From assembly GCF_001640805.2 (NCBI RefSeq), contig NC_066850.1, positions 3,073,549 to 3,137,548 on the forward strand: DNA of 64,000 bases, in the 5' to 3' direction. The notes beneath the pieces are model-generated. The model worked only from the letters and a program-made list of their open reading frames with translations, was not told the origin of the DNA and did not search any database. This stretch comes from Lates calcarifer (taxonomy: Eukaryota; Chordata; Actinopteri; Centropomidae). Below are positions 1 through 11,879 of this stretch, in pieces; within the stretch, counting starts at the first letter, position 1, and each line of letters opens with the position of its first letter. Both the position numbers and the translations under genes were made by a program.

Positions 1-113
1 NNNNNNNNNNNNNNNNNNNNNNNNNNNNNNNNNNNNNNNNNNNNNNNNNNNNNNNNNNNNNNNNNNNNNNNNNNNNNNNNNNNNNNNNNNNNNNNNNNNN
101 NNNNNNNNNNNNN
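1..113. other. assembly gap
   Basis: The first 113 positions are all N. The gap abuts a tandem array, so the assembler probably failed inside or at the edge of that array, and its true length is unknown. Confidence 0.99.
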
Positions 114-888
114 AAAAATGTGAAAAAATGTCATAGTATAGTAAGGCGTCAAAAAACGTCATAGTATAGTAAGGTCAAAAATGTGAAAAAATGTCATAGT
201 ATAGTAAGGCGTCAAAAAATGTGAAAAAATGTCATAGTATAGTAAGGCGTCAAAAACGGTCAAAAAACGTCATAGTATAGTAAGGCGTCAAAAAATGTGA
301 AAAAATGTCATAGTATAGTAAGGCGTCAAAAAACTGGTCGAAAAAATGTCATAGTATAGTAAGGCGTCAAAAAATGTGAAAAAATGTCATAGTATAGTAA
401 GGCGTCAAAAAACGTCAAAAAACGTCATAGTATAGTAAGGCGTCAAAAAATGTGAAAAAATGTCATAGTATAGTAAGGCGTCAAAAAATGTGAAAAAATG
501 TCATAGTATAGTAAGGCGTCAAAAAATGTGAAAAAATGTCATAGTATAGTAGGGCGTCAAAAAACGTCATAGTATAGTAAGGTGTCAAAAAATGTGAAAA
601 AATGTCATAGTATAATAAGGCGTCAAAAAACGTCATAGTATAACAAGGCATCAAAAACAGTCAAAAAACGTCATAGTATAGTAAGGCGTCAAAAAATGTC
701 ATAGTATACTAAGGCGTCAAAAAATGTGGGAAAATGTCATAGTATACTAAGGCGTCAACAAACGTCATAGTATAATAAGGCGCCAAAAATGGTCAAAAAA
801 TGTCATAGTATAGTAAGACATCAAAAAATGTCATAATAAGGCGTCAAAAAATGTGAAAAAATGTCATAGTATAGTGAGGCATCAAAAA
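114..888. repeat. tandem repeat array (minisatellite), truncated by gap
   Basis: About 21 copies of a core reading ATAGTATAGTAAGGCGTCAA are joined by one of two linkers: a short one (A-run then CGTC) or a longer one with TGTGAAAAAATGTC. This gives two unit sizes of roughly 28 and 38 bp that alternate irregularly. Copies near the gap are almost identical. Those after about 600 carry substitutions (TATAATAAGG, TATACTAAGG, TATAACAAGG), the usual decay toward an array edge. The array runs into the gap on its left, so the full length is larger. No reading frame persists through it. Confidence 0.95.
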
Positions 889-1486
889 CAACCACAAATA
901 AGATGGAGAACAAAATTACACAGAAGCAGTAAAATGTCTGCAAAGAAGTTGTAAACAGATACAAACGGAGTTGTAAACAGACAAACAGACTACTAAACAG
1001 TTACCACCTTCCACAACCCGTCACGGATGCTTGAGTCACAGAAACACAACCACTCTGTAACCCACACAAATTAAAACAACAACAAAAGCCCCAAAAACAT
1101 CGTTAAAAGATAAGGCTAATGCTAACATTCAGCGTTAATGCTAACACTCGCCACTAATTCTAATACTAACACCCAGGTGTAAAACAGCCAGGTTGAGATG
1201 CAAAATGAGATAAAATGACCACAAACCGATGACAACACCATGATGTCACTGAGAGAAACATTACTTTTCCCGGCTTTTTCTGGGCTTTTGAAAAGTTTCA
1301 CAAAGATTAAAACTGCATGGCTTTAAAATATAAAATACAAAGAGTAATAATTGACATATTTATTCATCCAACTGGGGAACAGCCTACTGGCAGTTCTGCT
1401 CTCCTCTCCAATCCAAAGTGCCTGTTGGATTGGACCGTCTCTTAGCCACAGTAGCACAGAGATGTTATACATTAGATTGACAAGTT

Positions 1487-1492
<6 letters not shown>
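889..1492. other. array flank, no gene seen
   Basis: AT-rich sequence with short repeated words (GCTAATGCTAACA, TTGTAAACAGA) but no splice-compatible coding segment or RNA gene that I recognise. The frame opening near 1351 is driven by the TA microsatellite and is not protein-like. Confidence 0.6.

Positions 1493-1534
<42 letters not shown>
1493..1534. repeat. (TA)n microsatellite
   Basis: About 21 uninterrupted TA dinucleotides. A run this long is usually length-polymorphic. Confidence 0.97.
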
Positions 1535-1537
<3 letters not shown>

Positions 1538-4500
1538 GTTTTGTAAATATTGGCTATCTTACTGTTAAGTTCAAATTTAGAATTAGGCTCATCCAGTTGA
1601 GAAACTGTATGTTACTGTTTTAATTGTTAAAATCTGGATAAGGGATCTTTTATGTTATTTCATTTTTCATCTTTGTTTTTGGTCAGGGGGTCAGAAGCTT
1701 AGTCTTCAGGTGGGATACCCAAAGCAGGACAGGTCATAGGGTAGACGTCTTGATAAAGTCCAATCCACTTCTCTAGGTTGGGGCTTGGATACATAGCTAA
1801 TAACCCAATATCATGGGAAAACACTGTCATAGACAAAAAAGCCCTCCACAAAATGTAAAATACTCCCACAGAAAATTGCTGCTGTAGTATGATGTGTACT
1901 CCCGATGCTCCCTCATGTATGCCTGCCTAGAAGCAGCCCTGCATCAGATTCAACTCCAATAATCTGCTCCACATCCTTGAGGTTTTTCTGACAGTGTTTG
2001 GAGTCATGCCTCTTCATGTTTTAATTTGATTAGGGCAGGACAATGTGGGGTTTCCTGGAGCAATGACCATGAGCAGGTACAGTCAGAAAGAGGCCCTGCA
2101 GAGTGCAATGACACAATGGGAGTGTCAGGTTGGAGCAATTATTATAGAGTGAGTAGACTGGTGCCTCAGGTGGGTAAGCTTCAAAGCATCATGTATCTGC
2201 ATTTTTCTCGATGGGAGAGAACACCTGTGTGTTTGCATTCCCGCATCTTTGTGTTCATTTGTCGGCCAGTGTGTCTGTCACTGAGCAACGCCTGCAGAGA
2301 CCAAGGGAAGAGTCTGTAGGCTGCAGTAAAGCCTGAGGGTAAAAGATTCTCCTTCTCCTTTTACAGCTCAGATAAATCTTTGAAATACCAATACTGCATC
2401 ACACTGCACAAAATATTATTATTTGCTTTGATGGATAACACTTACCTTCTAATTCAAATTTCATACTGTGAGTCTTTGTTTACAATATAAATCTAATTAA
2501 GTGCAGCCATCACGGCGCAAGGTGGATCGATACACAATATGGCCAGCTCAGCTACTTACCTCACAAGGATGCCTTCCCCTGCCAATATTTTCAACCTATA
2601 AAACGGTTCGGGTAATCTCAGTGTGGCCAATAATCTGTCAAGGTTAGGTCAACAAGAGACAAAACATTACCTCAGCGGGTGACACACCAGCTAAACCAGT
2701 CATGTGGTTTTAATAGCAGTTAATGGAGGTTTCACACTTTTTTGTTCTCATTTATGCTAATTACCAATAACATTTTATGCTTCAAAGCTGCTATAATTTA
2801 TATTTTCTACATTAGACAGACCAAATAACTGCATGTATGTGAAAGGGGTCTCCTCTTGCGACAGTCCCACTCAATTCTGCTGTTCCTGTCAGTTATATGA
2901 AGAGTTTTACTGTCTTTCAGCTCACTGTTCACCACTATCATGAGATTGTTTTTGGCTGCAGCACACAGGTGTTTTCAGCAAAACAAGGAATCTGGTTTTC
3001 TGTCACTCTCAGTGCACTTACTCACAATTCTTAGATGCCTTTATCAACATATACAACAAACTACAATGAACAACAACATACAATGTCTATATACAAGTTA
3101 AATAGTTTGTGTAAACAAGACCAAGTGTACTAGTAAATGTATATAAAATATCAACAACTTGACAAAGAATAACATTGTGGAAAAAATAAATAAAAAATTA
3201 GATAAAACTTTATTCCAAGGTCACAACCTGACTTCAAATGCCCTTTTACAGCAAGAACATCACATATGCTGCAAACGCTGAACCTTAAATTTCTATTACA
3301 TCCTTTCATCAAACATGAAATGAATACACTCTAATTAGGTAGTTTACTAACAAGAGCATTTAAAACCAAGCCTGACACACTTGGCATCAGAACCTTAATT
3401 AGTGTATATATCCAGCAGTAGTGCTGTCCTCACCTTTTGCTCCATTGAGCGCCTCGCTGCTGTGTGGAGTTTGACACGTGAAGTCTCAGGTTAAGCTCCA
3501 GAGCTCCAGGCCTGAGCTCTGTCTTTACTCCCCCTGATCAACCTCTCTGTGGTAGATGGTTCATTGTCAGCTGGGTGTTCAAGCTCCATTTAACTCTAAC
3601 TAACTGCCTTTAGTCATTATCGCTGCTCATTAATGCTGCTACTGGTGCTGCTGAGCAGCCCTGAGAGCATCTGGGTGAGGTGACTGCACCATGTATAAAT
3701 GTTAGGACCATATAGGAGTGCATTTGGTTCTAATAGTTTTACTGTCACACAGTTAATGGCATAAACATAATCCTAATAGCGTGTTATATTGAGGTTATTT
3801 GCTAACATAAACCTTCATTAACAAGCAGACACCTGTAATCATCTTAAGAGCTAATGTTTATTTTCCTCTAAATAGAACAGCAACAAATCTTTGAAGCCTC
3901 ACAACAAAGTCCCCTGAACCAGTCCATCCTAACCATGGCTGCTTGGTGTACATGGAAAGCTCAACTAATTAACTCAACGAAGATGCAAATTATACAGCCA
4001 AATAAATGCAACATTTAAATTTTTTGCAGCTGCCCATCAATCTAAGTCAATTGTAACATAACAATAGCACGTGTTGCAATTGAAAGTGCACAAAAACTAA
4101 CATTGGTTAGCAAGTGAGCAGATATATTGATAGTAGTAAATGGTTAAAGGATAGTTTAAAGTAATGGATATTTGAAATAATTATAATAAAGTAATAAATA
4201 AAAAGCTTACTTATTTGAAAGAAGTTGAAGTAGTTAGCTAAAGTCAAACATAAAGACAGTTTAAATTGTCAGCTAGACATTTTTGACATAGCTGAAAGTA
4301 AATGGTTGAGAAAGTTTAAAGTAATGTATAAATAGCTAGAATAATCTGAACATACTGAGTGTGAGTGGTGTTGATCTGACTGGGCTGTGAAGGTGAATCA
4401 TACAAAAGAGGTTGGAAACCACTGCTATGCTGCTCTCTGCCCAATACAGAGGAAAAAGAAAACAAATCATGAAAGGCTGAAGAAAAAGACAAAGAGTGTG

Positions 4501-6329
4501 AAATGCATCCTCTAGCTGTAAGGCATTAGTAATCAAGGTTTGCTACTGTACGCTGAGTGCCCCTCCGTATCCGTGGAAAGGCAGGGATGCAGGGTGACAG
4601 CTGGGGACCTGGCCAACACACTGGACCACTAAATGAGAAAAATGACCAGCTTTCACCAGCTCTTTTAAAAACTCATTTACATCCTGTCAGATTCCATTAT
4701 GGTCGGGGACCTGCACCAGAGCTGCAGGACAGAACTGAGCCTGAGTGCACTGACCATGCCGGCCAAGCTCCTATCAGCCTGACCCGCCTCACCGGTCCAG
4801 TAGACAGCTGATTCTCCTGTGTCAAGGTTTTTTGGCTTCTCTCCTTCCCTTTTTTCTCCCCCTCCACTCTCCACGCTACCTTTGGTGTGCTCTTGGCAAA
4901 GAGTAGGTGATTATCAGAGTGCCTGAAACCCCACTTTTACTCTTTTATACAATTACTGTACAGTATGTGCACCTAAAAGCATCAGTGGAGAGGATTAGGC
5001 CTGCTAAATGCTGAGCCTTCAATAAATTATATACTGGGGGGGTGGCATTAAAAGAAAGTAGGAGGGAAAGTGGATTCAGCTTCTCAAAATAAAAATACTG
5101 TACATTTAAATTACACGTCAACACACTAATTTGTACTAAACACCAGTTAAAGTTTGTCCGTTATCATGGCCATTATTGCATTCCTTTTGGACCAATATCG
5201 AATTATATATGGCAATAATAAATATTCACCAGAATCATCACTGTGGGAAGCTGGTCCTCATGCAAATTACTGAGAATGTGCTTTAGAGGCTGAATTGTGA
5301 CGGAAAAAAGTCATTTCCATTTTGTTAGCATGGGTGTGAGGAGTGTGTCAGCGCTCGCTGATGAATAACACAACCTGCAACTCAGATGGGACAATTTTTC
5401 ACATCCATTGTATGTCAACTTGACTCAGAGCGTCTTTGTGGGAAGAAGAAAATTTTTGTTGTAATTCATGAATCAACAACCTTGAAACTGGAGCTGTATG
5501 TGAGCAGGTTTGCAGTGGTATCACAGTTTGATATTCAGTCTCAGATTCAGTATTAGACTCAGTTCAATCTCAGTTCTTAGCCAGCGTGGATAAAATAAAG
5601 TGCTTAAAAAACTTGTTGTACTTTTACTTTTCAACAATAACTGGGAAACTGCATCTCCTGAACAGCTACTGAGTTGACCTTGTGGTGTGTTTATATTAGA
5701 ATTTTGATTGAGAAAATAATAAAAAGTAGTTGTTTGAGCAAATAGTGTGTGTAAACACCTGTTAAATGACCCAGGAGCAATTCTGAATTAGTAGTTTCCT
5801 CTTTAAGATTGATGCATTAAGAAGTTTCTTAATGATATTATATGTGTCAAATCACAGGCAGCCTAAAGTTTGTAACCGGACTGCTATAGTCTCATGATAT
5901 GAAATAATATTAATAAAATATGTTAATACGCTAACAGTATACTGTATGGCCTGATATAAAAGTTCACTGGTTCATTCATTCAAAATTCAAGCCACAGGAA
6001 ATATATGAGATGCAGCTGAAAACTAGTAATTTACTTTCGCTATCACCGCACACTTGCGTGTCTTATTCAAACTCAGAGCCTGTCTGCAATACTGTGATCT
6101 GACACATACATCAAAGCCATGGAGAGCACCTCGGCACACACTAGGAGCTCCATCAATCCCCTCCGGTCTGCGGAAGCTGCCTTTCCCTACACAGTTGGCC
6201 ATCAAGGGTGACATCCTTGAGGAGGCGACACAAACAGCATCTAATGAATTTTTAACGACAAGCGTTGCAAGTGGCAAAGAGACGGAGAGCGGGAAACAGA
6301 GACGGCGAGAGAGACCCCTGCTGAATGCA
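1535..6329. other. unique non-coding stretch
   Basis: No recognised gene, RNA gene or full mobile element. Open frames are short and overlap on both strands (for example near 4557-4874 and 6023-6338) without domain features or splice structure. A perfect octamer ATGCAAAT, the POU-factor core, lies at 5260-5267 but is isolated. Enhancers could be present but nothing here decides it. Confidence 0.55.
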
Positions 6330-6730
6330 TTACAGTGATTTGTGGGCTCACCTTTGAGCGGGAGTGAGAGGCCTCCCGCCTCAGATCATCGGGGTGTTAA
6401 GTGTGCTCGGTGGGGGAGCCTCTCGGCACCGCATTGTGGGCCAAATGATGTTTGAAATGTTTTAATCAAATCCTGTCTGTTCATTAGACTAACAATAGGC
6501 TTCATGGGGTGAGCACTCAGTGGTTCAGCTTCTTACTGTCCCCGGGGGAACCCTCCTGATAGAGTAAGTTCCCCAACCTCCCAGCGACAGATTTTAACAT
6601 GACGCCCTTCTATACATTTAAATGGGCCTTTATCAGTGGTGGCAGCTGTCATGCAGTGTGACTTATATAAAAAACATCTTGGGTTCCAGTCTCGATCTGT
6701 CTTCTTGAGCGGCACTTACATCTATGTGAG
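6330..6730. promoter_or_regulatory. candidate non-coding regulatory block
   Basis: This block has higher complexity and more GC than its AT-rich surroundings and lacks simple repeats. It contains words such as ATTGTGGGCC, TTTAATCAAAT and TTTAAATGGGCC that look like clustered factor sites. The minus-strand 60-codon frame inside it has no protein-like features. The call is inferred from texture only. Confidence 0.22.
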
Positions 6731-7299
6731 ATTATGTGTCAAGCAAACGTCACCTCTAATGTATATGTTGAATTGATCAAGTCAACACAGGTGACAAACA
6801 GCTTGTTACTAATAGCAGCTGACTACCTCCTCAGATAATCTCTTTGGTTTTCTGTCACAGAGGAAAAGGCTTTGTCGAATGTAACACTCGGGAATATTGT
6901 TTGCGGGATTGTGTGGGATTAAGCCAGAATATCAGTTTAAGTGTCTCAAAGCCTTTTGACTTTCATCTAGTGTTGCTGCTCAAATCCAATGTGCCTCAAT
7001 GAGGTTTTAAGGAACAATGCAGCAAGTAGATTTAAAGCTGTAATGCGTTGTCTTTTCTCTTCATTTTATTTATTTGTAACATAAATGTTGTGGGTTAAAG
7101 TAATAGTATGTTAACTGTTCAGATAATAGGGTGGGGAGGATGAGTTACTCTGTTCTCCTAGGTAATGGTATTATATGAATGGTCCAGACTTTATACAGAC
7201 GTTCATGGTCCCCATACGATGAATCTTAAAGACTCTGGGGAACACCTGACTTGCCCTCAAGCACCACCAGGAGGTTGACATCTGCAAGTCTGACATCTG

Positions 7300-7440
7300 T
7301 GAGTCTATTTGCTGTATTTGGACATGGGAACATAGATACACTTATGAGAATGTTAACATGGTTGATGTTAGCATTTTATGCAAAGCTCTGCTGCCAAAGT
7401 ACAGCCTCACACAGCCATTAGCATGGCTGTAGGCTTTTAG
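7300..7440. repeat. possible fragment of GCTAACATG-type interspersed repeat
   Basis: GAATGTTAACATGGTTGATGTTAGC followed by CATTAGCATGGCTGTAGGCTTTTAG resembles the segment in the 39.8 kb and 60.1 kb copies where 'gtTAGCATGCT' words repeat and end near a TAGC motif. Divergence is high. Confidence 0.4.
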
Positions 7441-10400
7441 TCTTTTTCCAAGATGCTCTTAGCGAGCTGTACGGCTAAATGCATCAGCTTGTTCTGTAGC
7501 TTGTTCCTGAAAATACAACAATTGCAAAATGCTCCATGTGAGTTTTCTTCATTTCTTTGGGGAAACAATACGCTGAAATCATTTCTCACATCTGATTCTG
7601 CCCGTCTGGACTTTGCTTGGGCAGAGTGGACCATGGCTGCAATGTGAGACGGACTTTAATAAATGCCAACCGGACCAACAAAAAAGGACAAATCAGGCAT
7701 AATTTTAACAAAACTGATCGCCTGCATTTACAGCAGTGGTCTGCACAAGAAGAACCACACCACTGCTTGCCACTGTGAGTGCCAATTTTTTATTTTTTTT
7801 TTAGGGAGGGGGGTGTCACACCAGATGGGCACTTGAGCGACCCAGATGCCCCTGCAGTCGGTCCAGTTCTCCCACTGATCAACACAAGTGCCACTCTGGT
7901 GTGACCTTAGTGCAAAAATACTCTTTCCTCAGTCTTGCACATAAAAAGGCGCTCCCTTTATATTATCACCCCTTCCATTTAAAATTTCACTGAGCAATAT
8001 TTCTTTACTTATGCTAATACTTGACAGATTCTTGCACAAAATATCCCCAATGCTTCTACTAAATGAAAATATGCTGGGATTCATCAGCTTAAGTGCAGAA
8101 TTATTAATTATATGAAAGACGCCTTACATAGATTTATTCATTAGCATTGTTGCCTTAATAATGACCCTCCAAAACACATTTGTAATGGAAATGTACCATG
8201 TAGAAAGACATGATGGAACACCTATTCTGTAAATGTATTTACAGTCAACTGCTCAGGACAAATGGGGAAACATTATTGAAAAAAATAGGTTAGCGTGGGA
8301 TCCCATTATCCCATCTGTGCTGTGTCACATTATTGCTTTGTAGGACTAACAACATGGTTAATTACTTTGTGATTAAAAAGCTGGATTTCTTAGCTTTAAC
8401 ATATAGAATATGTGCAGAGCTCCTTCCTAACACTCCTTCCTTACACACTCACTGTTTACTATTTTTTTGAATGAATAACTTGTTAAAGAATGTACTGTAT
8501 TATACTCTTCAAAGGGTGGATGTTCTGGATGGCAGAGAGAATGTTTTACTCCTTCTTTCAGGAGCACAAAGCACCAGCCTTTAATCTGAAGTATGAAATG
8601 TCCCCACATTGCTAGACCACTAAATCTACTTTATTGTGTTATTTCAACCTGTCAGACCTATCGATCAGTGGATTAAGACAAAGATGATGTTTTAAAGCTT
8701 TGACTGAGGGTTTCATAGCTGTCCTGAAATCCAATACCAATAGGGGTGCATAGATCCTGGCCAGGATTTAGTGCTATAGGCAGGATTGATGACATGGAGC
8801 CCGGGCATAATAGTGGAGGTGCACGAGCCCCATCCTTCAACATAACTCAGGATAACAGTCTGCATTTTATTTGGTTATTAGAGTCATTCAGTTGTCCGGT
8901 TATTTAAAACATGTAGCACAGCACGTTGCGGCGTGTCTCTGTCGTAAATTATGTCATGGTGTCTGCTCTTCTTGTGAGGGAGAATAGAGTTTGTTCTAAA
9001 ACTTCATCTAATACTTGAGTTGTATTACTGATTACAGTAAAACTGCAACCAGTACTGTATAAGCCACATTACTCAAAGCCAGTGATATAATCAAATTTGG
9101 ATTATTTCATAGGCTTTGTCAGTGGCACCAGCTCAGGATTTATCACCACTTTAAACTCAGTAAAGCCACCTACAGCTTTTCAATATACACAATATTAAAT
9201 TCCGAGAAGAGCGTGGCTTCTGCATTTGGTCTTTCAACAGTGATCAATTGTCACTGTATAATATATACCAATGTAAGACAGAAATGCAACATTCACTGAC
9301 GGCAAAGGGTAGCAGAAAACCTATTGCTGGACTGACATTTTAACTTTCTTCCAATAAATACCAACGATACAAAAAATTTATTGGGCAAACAAAACAATAC
9401 AAAAATAAAATAAAAACAATAAGCCTGACAAATCTTCTGTACAAAGAGCCACTGACATTTTCCGGCCTGCATGCTAATGTGGATAGCGATAAAAACTTAC
9501 AGCCCACACTCTGCTTGATTTGCTTGGCTCTCTGATCGTTTCCTGTGTATTTTAGTGTAACTGTGCAGCACTTCTGAGGCAAAGCTGAGCTGAAAAAGAG
9601 GCTGCGAGCATTTATTTTAACCCAAAGCAGCACTGCTGACTTCACTCACTGATGCACACTGGTAGTGTAGATAGTATCTTCATTGAAACTGCTGGCTGCT
9701 TTTTTATTTGAGCTTTCTATTAGTGCTGCTCTGCACTTCCCCCACTGCACATGCTGTATGGTGGGATAACGTGCAGCAGCTAAGGCCAAAGAGCTACTGA
9801 GACAGTGACTAAAATCTGAAGACAAATGTACCATTGGACTGTTAAAATTATCTTTGGTATGATTGTAGCCAACGCAATTCCTTACTTCCTGGATGTGGAA
9901 ATTTGTTAACATTTGATGCATATCTTACATCTGCATGTGTGTGTACTACTGACAGATACTCTCAATCAGTGCAGTACGCTCTGACACATTCTTAGGCAAG
10001 GTGATGGCTGTGCTGCTACTGAATCACCACCATCAGCTCTTAGAGCAGAGGCAATGTAGGGTATATTAGGTCATAATGTTGGTCATAATATCAGATACTA
10101 GGCTCGGTGGTGGTAATGTCAGTGTTATTTATATCATGCTGTCTTTTGAATTGACTGTGCCTTCAGGTATTTTATTTCAGAGCTATGACCAAATAATAAT
10201 TTGAATAGAAAGAAACTGTTTCAACCTGGCTGTAGTGATGTGTCTGACATCAATGATCAGTCATCACATACTGAGCGATGTCACTCTCTACCACAGGGGC
10301 AGAACAAACTGTAAATATTATGTAGCTTTATGTTCAGACTGTTGTTACTGAAAACAATCTGGGTAATGATATGAATGAATACATTAGCTCTGTAATTCTA

Positions 10401-10468
10401 AAAGGGTTAAACAGCTCTACTGCCTGTTAATTCACATACTCATTTGTTCTTTAAGTTTTCACTTTATT
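7441..10468. other. unique non-coding stretch
   Basis: AT-rich and without a recognisable gene. The longest frames (minus strand 9340-9645 and 9646-9921) are not protein-like and have no matched splice sites. An AT-rich low-complexity patch lies at about 7785-7802. Confidence 0.55.
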
Positions 10469-10680
10469 TAAAGGTGTTATATGTACATTTTTTCTATTGT
10501 TACACAGCCAACATTAGAGTTCTATTTCTATTGCTTCTTTTCTTCTACTTAAGTTGGCATGCTAACCAGCTAGCTCCAACCCATCCCGTCTTGTAATAGT
10601 GACTCACCGTAGCATCCAGTCAGCCCTCCAACCAACTGTGAGAGGATGAAGAGGTAGTGCTGCCTACAGGGTATATTCAA
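10469..10680. mobile_element. MITE-like repeat, copy 1
   Basis: The left end reads AAAGGTGTTATATGTACATT, closely matching the ends of the copies at 14349 and 50980. The interior holds the family word around GTGACTCACCGTAGCATCC. The right boundary is uncertain because no clear terminal inverted repeat is seen there. The element ends about 270 bp before the start codon of the candidate gene at 10954, so it could supply promoter sequence. Confidence 0.55.
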
Positions 10681-10953
10681 CCTTCTTGTCTTGACAATGC
10701 AGCGATGGCTGAAGTAAACAGCTGTTAATGCTAACATTGGCTATGTAGTGATAGCAAAAATACATATACCACCTTTTTAAATTCAGCCTGCAGTTTGGAG
10801 TGACTCCCTCCATGTTCCATGTTATGACACCATCACAGTTCTGGAATCAAAGTAACGTTGCAGAAAATCTGAGCCTGTGTTTGTTCATCATTTCCAAATG
10901 TCCGATCTGTGAGGACACTGAAAACCTTAAAGGAAAAAACCTTTAAAACAAAC

Positions 10954-11779
10954 ATGTCTGAAACTGACCAGGACACCTCAACTGACATGGTGAGTTTATT
11001 AATTTTGTTAAATTGTTTGTTAGTTTTATGTCTTCTCTGTTTATTTCTATTTAGTTTAGCTTTTATTTAATTCTTTAAGGTACAATGACAGATCCAAACC
11101 TTCTCTTCTTTCAGGACTGTGACCCTGTTGAGGAGGATCCTATTGAAGATTTTGTTGCTACCATGGCTCGACTGTCCATAGGTAGACGCTGTCTACCTGT
11201 ACGTGCAGTCTGCATGATGGATCCCCAAAACACCCTATATACCACGCTCTCCTGCCCCCCTGGTGCTATCGGTGGGATGTTTACATATGTCCAGATGAAG
11301 CAACAAAGACCACTATGGGATGTTTCCTCACAGGAGGACATGGGGTGCAGTAGGTAATACATCACTTCCCTTTACTGATGATTAATGATCAGGTTTTAAG
11401 ATTCAGGACATTTCAACTTTTTGAAAAGCCATAGGATATGTACAAAAAGGCACTCTGTGCTAGAGAGTATCAGCGAAGAAGAGCCTGAGCCCACGGTCCC
11501 ACAAGAGGGAGAAAGGTTTGAATGTGAAAGGACAGAGACGGCAGAGAGGGCAAAGCCAAGGCGGGGAGGGGTAACACACCGGTACGTTCCGACAGCAACA
11601 TTCTTCACATCACTAATTTTAAATAAGTTCCCCAAGAGATGCTTTTATCATGAGAACTACACCTTAAACTCAATATGATGATGGAACTGACCGACAGAAG
11701 CGAGAATAACTGCTGCCCCGTCCTGCCGTCAACTACTCTGCCACAGAGCAACAGGGACCTGCAGATGGAGGACATCTGA
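10954..11779 (+). CDS. candidate small four-exon gene, unknown 99-residue protein
   Basis: Exons 10954-10989, 11115-11181, 11407-11570 and 11747-11779 join into one open frame of 300 nt (99 residues plus TGA). The introns are 125, 225 and 176 nt, each GT-AG; donors are GTGAGT, GTAGAC and GTAACA, and acceptors follow TTTCAG, ATTCAG and CCACAG. Intron phases (0, 1, 0) agree at each junction. The ATG has A at -3. The product starts with an acidic segment (residues 1-25, with DCDPVEEDPIEDF). A hydrophobic/basic stretch follows (about 26-50, including VATMARLSIG and KRHS), then a serine/glutamate segment with VLESISEEEPEP (52-63, likely CK2-type sites) and a charged tail (KPRRGG). No signal peptide or membrane span is seen. 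AATAAA lies 82 nt after the stop. I do not recognise the family. Exon 3 has the weakest acceptor and exon 4 a weak donor before it, so the 3' structure is least certain. It could be a decayed gene or retained chance frames. Confidence 0.45.
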
Positions 11780-11860
11780 GCTGCGGGTCATGTCGCCTGC
11801 CCAGGATCCTGTTGTATCTCAAGCCTCCACTGCCCACTTTAGCTAAAGTTAACTGCACCA

Positions 11861-11866
11861 AATAAA
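11861..11866 (+). terminator. polyadenylation signal AATAAA
   Basis: A canonical hexamer 82 nt downstream of the predicted stop of the four-exon gene at 10954-11779. AATAAA is common in AT-rich DNA, so its value is in its position. Confidence 0.4.
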
Positions 11867-11879
11867 AATTAATACTTGA

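Noticed and set aside
114..888. Regular array that might suggest a CRISPR locus
   Set aside because: The spacers are themselves repeated and similar, unit length varies, and the genome is a vertebrate; it is a minisatellite.
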